Shown here: positions 1 through 5,797 of the stretch, piece after piece
How the letters are laid out: every line of letters begins with the position of its first letter
Position numbering within the stretch: the stretch's first letter is position 1
Origin: Xanthobacteraceae bacterium
Lineage (GTDB): Bacteria; Pseudomonadota; Alphaproteobacteria; Rhizobiales; Xanthobacteraceae
Direction: 5' to 3'
Assembly (NCBI GenBank): GCA_030043175.1
Contig: JASHYD010001128.1
Location: 1 to 10,887 of the forward strand
Length of the DNA: 10,887 nucleotides
Made by a program: the position numbers and the translations under genes
Notes under the pieces: generated by a model
What the model saw: the letters and a program-made list of their open reading frames with translations, nothing else
Told to the model about the DNA's origin: nothing
Database searches by the model: none

Positions 1-330
1 CAATATGAAGACGTGGGGCCCAGCGCTCGTAGCCAAGCGGCCCGATATTACGATGCAGACGGTCGACAAGTTTCTGACCAAGATGTACCGCAACAACCCC
101 GACTTTGTGTTCACCGTGACGCGCGATTTCGTGCGCAACTGCCAGACGCCGTACTCATCCTGCCGGATGATATCCCGGCGCATCCCTACGCGGTCGCCAT
201 GGAGGCAGCGATGCTCGCGCCGAACGCGGAAGTGAGTATGTTCCCGTGGAAAGAGCCCAAGGAACGCATTCCGCTGGCGGTGCGCCAGATACGCTCCTTC
301 CTGCGGGCGCATCGGCCTGCTTCTGTCTAG
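1..330 (+). pseudogene. alpha/beta-hydrolase, C-terminal part, frameshifted
   Basis: This is the 3' end of a hydrolase gene whose start lies left of the window. One frame (codons from position 2) reads through MKTWGPALVAKR and a segment ending RDFVRNCQTP at about 151. The protein then continues only in the next frame as VLILPDDIPAHPYAVAMEAA and runs to TAG at 328-330. Joined, the two parts read as one smooth C-terminal hydrolase segment: a strand (VLILPDD), a His in IPAHPY, and a final helix ending FLRAHRP. The break is at 149-152, where ccgta probably replaces ccggta, a loss of one G. If real, the product would lose its last ~60 residues, so the gene is dead; a sequencing error is equally possible. 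The family call rests on overall resemblance; the nucleophile elbow is outside the window. The substrate is unknown. Confidence 0.6.
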
Positions 331-351
331 CCGGCCCCCCTCCTTCCTGTT

Positions 352-376
352 CCTGCCCGGCAGCGGCTAGGGCAGG
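352..376 (+). terminator. weak hairpin after hydrolase stop
   Basis: Arms CCTGCCC (352-358) and GGGCAGG (370-376) pair perfectly around an 11-nt loop, 21 nt after the hydrolase stop codon. Only two T follow, so this is at best a weak or Rho-assisted terminator. Confidence 0.3.
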
Positions 377-426
377 TTGCGTGGTGATCGAACCCGCTCC
401 CTCGCCGTTATGCCCGCGCAATGACA

Positions 427-449
427 CCCCGCCGCGATACGCGGCGGGG
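427..449. repeat. perfect 10-bp GC hairpin
   Basis: Arms CCCCGCCGCG (427-436) and CGCGGCGGGG (440-449) are exact reverse complements around a 3-nt loop (ATA). The hairpin is very stable but has no T tract on either side, so it is not a standard intrinsic terminator. It could be a REP-like palindrome or an mRNA-stabilising structure. It sits in the ~440-bp stretch without a convincing protein gene. Confidence 0.5.
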
Positions 450-570
450 GACCCCGTTGTTGCGGGATGCTCGTCTTTCTTGCGGAAACTTGGCGAGCAA
501 GCGCTGGATGGCCGAGCCCGGTCTTCACCCCGTTTCACTATGAACACGCTTGGGCGAACCGGCGGGCGAG

Positions 571-678
571 GCGCCAGCCCTTCCAGGTGGTATATAATGT
601 TGGGTGCGAGGGCTGGCGTCGCGCACCTTGCGTGTCGGTTCGCTTCGGCCCTCTTATGGCAGGGAGAAAACCGCACGC
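571..678 (+). ncRNA. candidate structured RNA with competing stems
   Basis: In this gene-free stretch several long-range complementary segments occur in order. GCGCCAGCCC (571-580) pairs with GGGCTGGCGT (610-619), ten pairs with one G-T. GGTGCG (603-608) pairs with CGCACC (621-626) and would compete with the first stem. GCGTG-T-CGG (630-638, one bulged T) pairs with CCGCACGC (671-678) and encloses CCCT (650-653)/AGGG (661-664). A perfect TATAAT lies at 593-598 in the first loop, without a clear -35 box. The ordered, mutually exclusive stems resemble attenuators or phage-type antisense regulators such as C4 RNA; that likeness is an impression, not a match. Open frames on both strands here show no recognisable protein. 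The RraA-like gene starts 90 bp downstream, so a leader role is also possible. Confidence 0.25.
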
Positions 679-768
679 TTGTAGATCGAGACCGGTGGCG
701 CGAGTATGCGGCTTGACTGAACTAAGAACGACTCAACACGATGTCATGAGCAACACGGAGCCGCCGCC

Positions 769-1518
769 ATGCAAAAGCGCCTGACCGGCCGCATCGCACC
801 GGAACGCATACGCCTGTGGAAGACCCCACCGCCCCCAGCCGGAGCGATAGAACGTTTCCTGGCGGTCGGCGATCCGACGGGGCTCACCTCCGATGCTATG
901 GACGAGCTGGGCATTGCGACCGGCACGATCGGGGCGTCGGTGCTCAAGCCGACAATTCCAGGCACCACCATCGTCGGGCCGGCTCTGACAGTGCGTAATG
1001 TACCTCAGCGGATCGACCCGCTTGACGGGGCCCGCAAGCACGTCAACCGCATGGCCGAGTTCGAGGCTCATAATCTGGCGACCCCGGGTGACGTGCTGGT
1101 GATCCAGGGCGTCGCGCGCATGTCGAACATGGGCGGCATTTCGGCTCTGACCGGAAAACGTCAGGGCGAAGCCGGCGCTATCGTGATGGGAGGCATCCGC
1201 GACATCGCCCATTCGCGCGTGGTGGGCTACCCGGTGTGGTCGAGCGAAGTCACCTCGGTCACCGGCAAATGGCGGCTCGAGACCGTCGAGATCAACGGCA
1301 CCGTCGAGATCGGCGGCGTGCGGGTTGAGCCCGGCGATCTCGTGATCGCCGACGACAGCGGCGTCTGTTTCGTTCCGCGCGACTATATTCTCGAAGTGCT
1401 GGAACTGGTGGAGAAGAAGGCCAAGGCCGAGGAGGTCCGCTGCAAGGCGATCGTCGGCGGCGCTGCGGTGCCCGACATCTCGCCGTCCACCTACGGCGAG
1501 GAGAAGGACACAGGATAA
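769..1518 (+). CDS. RraA/HMG-aldolase-like family protein
   Basis: 249 residues, cytoplasmic. The RraA fold family includes 4-hydroxy-4-methyl-2-oxoglutarate (HMG) aldolases, which cleave 2-oxo acids to pyruvate in protocatechuate and gallate breakdown, oxaloacetate decarboxylases, and the RNase E inhibitor RraA. Visible signatures are SDAMDELG (41-48), PGDVLVIQG (106-114), then G123 followed after exactly 20 residues by R144-D145, the substrate- and metal-binding pair, and the C-terminal GGVRVEPGDLVIADDSGV. The aldolase motif is G-x20-R-D-x2-E/D; here the last position is H148, so true HMG aldolase activity is doubtful. There is an N-terminal extension of about 30 residues before the core. 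Start: ATG 769 has GGAG at 757-760 with an 8-nt spacer. A Rieske gene follows on the same strand after 174 bp, possibly co-transcribed. Family call firm, exact reaction open. Confidence 0.85.
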   Translation: MQKRLTGRIAPERIRLWKTPPPPAGAIERFLAVGDPTGLTSDAMDELGIATGTIGASVLKPTIPGTTIVGPALTVRNVPQRIDPLDGARKHVNRMAEFEAHNLATPGDVLVIQGVARMSNMGGISALTGKRQGEAGAIVMGGIRDIAHSRVVGYPVWSSEVTSVTGKWRLETVEINGTVEIGGVRVEPGDLVIADDSGVCFVPRDYILEVLELVEKKAKAEEVRCKAIVGGAAVPDISPSTYGEEKDTG

Positions 1519-1692
1519 GCTTCACGGCGGGAGATGAGGAACGCGTCGGACGGGCAAAGCGACGCGTGCCACGGACAGCTTTTTTGGGCACGACGCACCG
1601 AGGACCGCTGGCTTCGCCGCAAAATCGCCACCGCCGATTTCGATCGCGCGCACCTTTGCCCGCCTTTCACTCAAACAGAACCAAGGGACTGA

Positions 1693-2106
1693 ATGGCGAA
1701 ATACGTGATCGCGCGGACGCGCGATATCCCGCCTGGGAGGCGCAAGCTCGTCGAGGTCAAGGGGCGCAGGCTCGTCATCTTCAATCTCGACGGCGAATTC
1801 TTTGCGGTATCGGATCGCTGCCCGCACCAGGGCGGGCCGCTGTCCAAAGGCAAGCTCACCGGCGTCGTATCCTCGCCGGAGCCTGGCCGCTATTGCTATT
1901 CGCGCAAGGGCGAGGTGATCCGCTGCCCCTGGCACGCATGGGAATACGACATCCGCACCGGCAAATCCTGGTGCGACCCGCGCCGAACCCAGGTGCGCCG
2001 CTTCGTGGTCAGCGTCGAGACCGGCGCCCAGCTGGTTGAAGGCCCCTATGTGGCGGAGACCTTTCCGGTGAGCGTTGAGGATGAGTATCTGGTGGTAGCG
2101 ATCTAA
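1693..2106 (+). CDS. Rieske [2Fe-2S] ferredoxin-like protein
   Basis: 137 residues, no signal peptide or membrane segment, so a soluble cytoplasmic electron carrier. The cluster ligands are C43-x-H45 (in DRCPHQGGPL) and C78-x2-H81 (in RCPWHAWEYD). The spacing between the two pairs is 32 residues, about twice that of common Rieske ferredoxins; the extra loop (about 56-76) holds PEPGRYCYSRKGE with C68. The second box continues into YDIRTGKSW, as in single-domain Rieske proteins that serve ring-hydroxylating dioxygenases. There is no catalytic iron domain, so it cannot be an oxygenase alone; the partner is not in the window. Start: ATG 1693 has AAGGGA at 1683-1688, a rather short 4-nt spacer. 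It follows the RraA-like gene on the same strand. An electron-transfer role is sure by family; the pathway is inferred. Confidence 0.88.
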   Translation: MAKYVIARTRDIPPGRRKLVEVKGRRLVIFNLDGEFFAVSDRCPHQGGPLSKGKLTGVVSSPEPGRYCYSRKGEVIRCPWHAWEYDIRTGKSWCDPRRTQVRRFVVSVETGAQLVEGPYVAETFPVSVEDEYLVVAI

Positions 2107-2217
2107 CGTCTTCGACGCGCGTGGCTTCTGGCCAGGCACTGGCGCCTGCAGGTAGCCTCGCGCAGTTCGCAAGTCTGCGGGAAATTCTCGCGCGGCTTGC
2201 TAGAATTCGGTTGATGA

Positions 2218-2454
2218 TTATCGGGCTCAAATGCCACCTGGGGGTCACCTGGGGGTAGGCGTCTCCTGTTTTGGTTGAGGCTTGTTCGCAATGAATCGAT
2301 CGAGGCCTACGTTTCGAACACTTGCAAAGAGATGCGGATGTTTGCATGGCTTAAGCGCCATCCGGACCCCGAATTCGAGGCGAAGGCTTCGAGGTTGCAA
2401 CAAATGGCTTTCGCAGTGCCCGGCGCTCGAACCCATCCACAGCGGCCGCGATGA
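2218..2454 (+). pseudogene. possible gene remnant, unrecognised
   Basis: One frame stays open from 2218 to a TGA at 2452-2454. Its central part reads like protein: RNESIEAYVSN, then CKEMRMFAWLKRHPDPEFE and KASRLQQMAF. There is no convincing ribosome binding site; candidate starts are TTG 2275 and ATG 2332. The same frame continues after the single TGA into the 80-residue frame at 2488-2730, so both may be halves of one inactivated gene. The family is not recognised. It may be only a chance open frame. Confidence 0.25.
2235..2256. repeat. tandem 11-bp direct repeat
   Basis: Two exact adjacent copies of CACCTGGGGGT (2235-2245 and 2246-2256). Short tandem repeats containing TGGGGGT are often found beside tyrosine-integrase genes of genomic islands, but no integrase is visible here. 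The role is therefore inferred only weakly. Confidence 0.55.
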
Positions 2455-2487
2455 CGGCGTCGTCCAGTGGGCTGTCGGGGGTGCCTC

Positions 2488-2730
2488 GTGAGTGATGTTC
2501 TGCTCGGCGGGCTGCTGCCGCGGCGATGGCATTGGGATCCGGCTAAGGTTCCGTGGATCCAGATAGTCCTGAATTGGCAGGATATCGAGCTTGATGATCG
2601 CGCTGGGGTTAGCTTGCCGGTCCTGCAGCAACTTACCGGCCATCGACGGCGCGAGGTGATGAACTATTGCGTTGAAAGCTTCAGGGATCATTGGGACGAA
2701 AAAATTGCCCGTTCCATCTATGCCGCATAA
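2488..2730 (+). CDS. hypothetical small protein, 80 aa
   Basis: A GTG start at 2488 gives 80 residues ending SIYAA. The protein is soluble, with no signal peptide or membrane helix, and contains WDPAKVPWIQIVLNW, VLQQLTGHRRREVMNY and a C-terminal WDEKIARSIYAA, a plausible helical tail. I do not recognise the family. There is no good Shine-Dalgarno sequence. It lies in the 709-bp gap between the Rieske gene and the end of ubiD, which shows no other convincing gene. The opposite strand also has a long open frame (2245-2787) without recognisable content. It may be the downstream half of a gene broken by the TGA at 2452, as the frame is shared. Confidence 0.35.
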   Translation: MSDVLLGGLLPRRWHWDPAKVPWIQIVLNWQDIELDDRAGVSLPVLQQLTGHRRREVMNYCVESFRDHWDEKIARSIYAA

Positions 2731-2815
2731 AGGCGCTGTGACCCTATTGCGACGCCGGCATCGCTGAGATCCCTCGCGACCGGGCACCTCGCGAAGGCTC
2801 CATTGGGGCTACGCG

Positions 2816-4285
2816 CTACAGCTTCGCCAAAATCCCTGCAAACTTCTCCCGCACCTTCGCGACCAGATCGGGGCTGGCGCGCGCTACCGGGGGAAAATCC
2901 TTGAGCCGCTCGAAGGGGCGACAGGCGTCGATCACGGCGCGAGAGTTGGTCGAGCTTGCCTTGTCAAGCAGCGGGTCGAGCGGCGTTGACCAGGCACGCC
3001 GGAAGAACTCGATGTCGGTGACGGGATCGCAACGCGTGCATACGGCCCACATCACATCGAAAATATCGGTCGGATCGATATCCTCATCGACCACCACAAC
3101 GAAGCGGCCGAGGTAGGAACCCGACTGACTCGCTCCGGCGAGCATGCCGGCCTGCCGCGCGTGGCCCGGGTAGGCCTGCTCAATAGCGATGACGTTGAAC
3201 ATGCGGGCACCGCCGAATTCATGGCACCACACCCCGCGCACCCCGGAAAGGCCGGCGCGCTCGACCTCGTCCCAGATCATGCCAGCCTTCATGACGCATT
3301 TGCTGAACGAGAAGTCCGACGGCGGCCGCATCGGCGAGGCGACGCCGAGCACGGGCTCGTTGCGGTAATAGACGCGCCGCACCCGCACCACCGGCTGCTC
3401 GCTGGGGCTCGACGCGTAATAGCCGGTGAACTCCCCGAACGGCCCCTCCCTCGCGGTTTCATCCGCGACCATGTCGCCCTCGATGACCATTTCGGCATGG
3501 GCGGGCATCGGCAAGCCATGGACTTCGCTTTGGATCACCTCGTACGACACACCGCGGTGGCCGCCGGCGTAGTCATATTCGCAGAGGCCGAATTTCAGCT
3601 CGTTGCCGCCGGCGAGGAACAGCAGCGGATCATGGCCGCAACTGATCAACACCGGACACGGCTTGCCGGCACGGAAGTATTTCTCGCGAATCTGGCGGCC
3701 GTGCTTGCCGGGCGACATCCACAGGCTGACGCGGTCTTTGCCCAGCACCATGGCGCGGTAAGTCGCAGCATTGATCCAGTTCTCCTCCGGATCGCGCATG
3801 ATGACGAGATCATCAGTTCCGATGTAACGCCCGCCGTCAAGCTCATGCAGGCGCGGCACGGGAAACTTGTAGAGATCGATCGCGAGGTCCCGCTCGATGT
3901 TCTCCAGCACCGCGCCCTTGGTCACCACGCGCGGCGCCAGGGGCCGATGGGTCTTCATGCGGTCCCGATAGGAACGCACCACGTCGAGCGGATTGTTCGG
4001 CACCGGCAGCCCGAGCGTAATGGCGAGCCGTTTCGACGAATTGGTGGCGCCGGACAGGAGTCGCATCCCGTTGGGATAGCCGGGCACCTGTTCGAACAGG
4101 ATCGCAGGCGGCTCGGACTTCGCATGGCAGACGATCTCGGCGAGAGTCCCCATTTCAAGGTCCCAATGGGCGCCGGGGATCCGCAACAACTCACCAGCCG
4201 CGTCGATACGGGCAAGAAATTCGCGGAGGTCCGCATGCGGGGCGTGATAGGCGTTGTAGGTTTGGTGGTTCATTGTGTCGAGCAT
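2816..4285 (-). CDS. UbiD-family prenyl-FMN-dependent decarboxylase
   Basis: 489 residues, a normal length for UbiD/Fdc-type (de)carboxylases, which act in the cytoplasm on aromatic or alpha,beta-unsaturated acids using prenylated FMN and a divalent metal. From the ATG at 4285 the sequence shows the prFMN/metal region with N172 (ENWINAATYRAM), R177, H195 (SPGKHGRQ) and E236 (GLCEYDYAGG), and the acidic pair E280/E285 in REGPFGEFTGYY. Spacing matches fungal Fdc1 N168, R173, H191, E233, E277 and E282, so the active site looks intact. Start choice: GGAG lies 7 nt before ATG 4285; an in-frame TTG at 4306 has no such site and lies inside a palindrome. The gene is divergent from tctC, suggesting a shared control region. 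A prFMN-making flavin prenyltransferase (UbiX type) is not in the window. The substrate is not predictable; a phenolic acid is a guess. Confidence 0.92.
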   Translation of the reverse strand: MLDTMNHQTYNAYHAPHADLREFLARIDAAGELLRIPGAHWDLEMGTLAEIVCHAKSEPPAILFEQVPGYPNGMRLLSGATNSSKRLAITLGLPVPNNPLDVVRSYRDRMKTHRPLAPRVVTKGAVLENIERDLAIDLYKFPVPRLHELDGGRYIGTDDLVIMRDPEENWINAATYRAMVLGKDRVSLWMSPGKHGRQIREKYFRAGKPCPVLISCGHDPLLFLAGGNELKFGLCEYDYAGGHRGVSYEVIQSEVHGLPMPAHAEMVIEGDMVADETAREGPFGEFTGYYASSPSEQPVVRVRRVYYRNEPVLGVASPMRPPSDFSFSKCVMKAGMIWDEVERAGLSGVRGVWCHEFGGARMFNVIAIEQAYPGHARQAGMLAGASQSGSYLGRFVVVVDEDIDPTDIFDVMWAVCTRCDPVTDIEFFRRAWSTPLDPLLDKASSTNSRAVIDACRPFERLKDFPPVARASPDLVAKVREKFAGILAKL

Positions 4286-4304
4286 GGCGAGGCTCCGGGC
4301 GTCC

Positions 4305-4325
4305 AAGCTTTACCACATAAAGCTT
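4305..4325. promoter_or_regulatory. operator-like palindrome upstream of ubiD
   Basis: Perfect 8-bp arms AAGCTTTA (4305-4312) and TAAAGCTT (4318-4325) surround a 5-nt spacer. The site begins 9 bp upstream of the ubiD Shine-Dalgarno sequence, between the divergent ubiD and tctC genes. It is AT-rich against GC-rich flanks. Its size and symmetry fit a dimeric regulator such as a GntR- or LysR-type protein (inference); no regulator gene is in the window. Confidence 0.45.
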
Positions 4326-4434
4326 GTGCTTCGAGCCTCAAAGCGCAGGATGATGCGGGTGGAGACTCTGCGGGTCAGCTCTGCAACCGGCGATGGATCG
4401 ATTGGGTGTGATACTCACACCGGCCGGCACACCA

Positions 4435-4486
4435 TCCCTCGGATTCCCAACTGAGATCGGCTTGGTTGCAGGTCCATTCCGAGGGA
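4435..4486. repeat. 9-bp inverted repeat in divergent region
   Basis: TCCCTCGGA (4435-4443) and TCCGAGGGA (4478-4486) are exact reverse complements 34 nt apart. The long spacing makes a simple hairpin less likely; it could be a pair of half-sites or chance. Confidence 0.3.
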
Positions 4487-4557
4487 CCGTCGTCGATCAC
4501 ACCTGCGAACGGCTCCAACACCGACTTGCCGAGTTCTATACGTCGTTTTCTGGTCCG

Positions 4558-5649
4558 TTGCGCAGCTACGATCATTCTTGGCTTGAACTGACCCCGATCA
4601 TCAACAGCCTTGAGCGGCTTTTCTCACTCGGGAGAAATAGGGCATGGAACGCCACGACACTTATTCTTGAGGGTGTCCGCCGACATGTACATCTCCTACT
4701 CGCGCTGCTCGCCGCGATCGCGCTACTCGGTGCGCCTGCCGCCTCCGCGCAAAGCTGGCCGACGCACCCCATCCGCTTGGTCGTGCCGTTCGCGGCGGGC
4801 GGCGCCAATGACATCGTTGTGCGGCTCATTCAGCCGGACCTCGAGCGGGCGCTGGGGCAACCGATCATCATCGAGAACAAGCCGGCGGCAAGCGGCACCG
4901 TGGGCACCGACCAGGTGGCAAAAGCGGCCCCCGACGGCTACTCGCTGCTGATGGCGTTTACCACCCACACGGTCAATCCGGCCGTCAACGCCAAGCTGCC
5001 CTACGATACCGAGCGCGACCTCGCCCCCATCGTGCTGGTCGGCAAGAGCCCTTTGTTGTTCATCGTCAACCCGAGCGTGCCGGCCAAGACACTTTCGCAG
5101 TTCGTCGCGCTTGCGAAACACAATCCCGGCAAGTTCAACTACGGCACGCCGGGGGCGACGAGCCAGGCGCATCTCCTGATGGCGTTGTGGAGCAAGCTCG
5201 CCGGCATCGAGATGCAGCACGTTCCCTACCGCGGCGGCGCGCCGGCGGTGCTCGGCACCGTGGCGGGCGAAGTGCAGCTCACCCTGATGTCGCCCATTGC
5301 GTCACTCACCCAGATCAACGCCGGCGCCCTGCGCCCGCTCGCGACCGGCAGTGCCGAGCGCGATCCGCATTTTCCCGACCTGCCAAGCGTTGCCGAGAGC
5401 GGGTTTCCGGGCTTCGAAGCTGTGGCCTGGGCCGGCCTGTTCACCACGGCCGGAACGCCGGCAGAGATCATCGGCCGGCTTAATGCGCAGGTGAACCGGA
5501 TCATCCACTTGCCGGGCATTGCCGCGAAGTTCGACGAGCAGGGCATGACACCGGCAGGCGGCAGCCCGGCTGAATTCGGCACATTCATCTCTCGTGAGCT
5601 GCGGCGATGGAAGGACGCCGCGCGGGCCGCAAACGTCAGCGCGGAGTAA
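4558..5649 (+). CDS. TctC/Bug-family periplasmic solute receptor
   Basis: Tripartite tricarboxylate transporter receptor (Bug family), which binds a carboxylate or similar small acid in the periplasm. The frame shows a signal peptide (RRHVHLLLALLAAIALLG, cleavage likely ASA|QSWP), then the family-typical WPTHPIRLVVPFAAGGANDI, APDGY, LPYDTERDLAPI, YGTPG, HVPYRGGAPA and LPSVAESGFPGF, ending at TAA. The mature length of about 300 residues is normal. The start is a problem: no in-frame ATG, GTG or TTG lies between 4558 and the signal peptide. TTG 4558, used here, and ATG 4393 both add a long unlikely leader. ATG 4644 has GGGAG at 4630-4634 but is in another frame and stops after eight codons; a one-base error between 4644 and 4670 would join it to the signal peptide. 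TctA/TctB genes are absent, as is common for Bug proteins. Confidence 0.85.
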   Translation: MRSYDHSWLELTPIINSLERLFSLGRNRAWNATTLILEGVRRHVHLLLALLAAIALLGAPAASAQSWPTHPIRLVVPFAAGGANDIVVRLIQPDLERALGQPIIIENKPAASGTVGTDQVAKAAPDGYSLLMAFTTHTVNPAVNAKLPYDTERDLAPIVLVGKSPLLFIVNPSVPAKTLSQFVALAKHNPGKFNYGTPGATSQAHLLMALWSKLAGIEMQHVPYRGGAPAVLGTVAGEVQLTLMSPIASLTQINAGALRPLATGSAERDPHFPDLPSVAESGFPGFEAVAWAGLFTTAGTPAEIIGRLNAQVNRIIHLPGIAAKFDEQGMTPAGGSPAEFGTFISRELRRWKDAARAANVSAE

Positions 5650-5715
5650 CGGGAGGGTGGGTTGAGTCACCGCGGCTGCGCAAACAAGTAAACGTCCTGA
5701 CTCACTGAATTTTCA

Positions 5716-5797
5716 GCACGCGGAGAAATTGCCGGGGTAGAACGACCGCCCCCCGGGAAGCGGAAATCCCCGTCCTTCAGGGTGGGGAAAACGTTAA
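5716..5797 (+). mobile_element. IS200/IS605-type right-end remnant (omegaRNA-like)
   Basis: This short piece after tctC carries two consecutive hairpins. CCGGGG (5732-5737) pairs with CCCCGG (5751-5756). CCCCGTCC (5768-5775) pairs with GGGTGGGG (5780-5787) around TTCA, with two G-T pairs. The order, with GGGAAGCGGAAAT between the stems and the CCCCGTCCTTCAGGG core, strongly resembles the right ends of TnpB-carrying IS605/IS1341 elements, where the same DNA encodes the 3' part of the guide (omega) RNA. No tnpA or tnpB remains, so this would be an orphan end. The likeness comes from memory of such ends, not from an alignment. As an alternative, the second hairpin could act as a terminator for tctC, but it lacks a T tract. 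It overlaps the stop codon of the minus-strand ThDP gene. Confidence 0.55.

Noticed and set aside
155..716. Overlapping long open frames on both strands after the hydrolase (155-676 minus, 246-716 plus)
   Set aside because: GC-rich DNA gives long chance frames; they cross the hydrolase end and the perfect hairpin at 427-449 and have no ribosome site or recognisable domain.
1522..2172. 216-residue open frame on minus opposite the Rieske gene
   Set aside because: The + strand carries both Rieske ligand boxes; the minus frame has no domain.
2107..2290. Possible tRNA gene or att site downstream of the Rieske gene
   Set aside because: No cloverleaf arms or T-loop sequence could be found; only the tandem repeat stands out.
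4306..4306. TTG at 4306 as the ubiD start
   Set aside because: It has no Shine-Dalgarno sequence and sits in the palindrome; ATG 4285 has GGAG at a 7-nt spacing.
3161..4411. 416-residue open frame on + opposite ubiD
   Set aside because: It is a complement shadow of a gene with intact catalytic residues; its composition is rich in His, Arg and Ala and shows no known motif.
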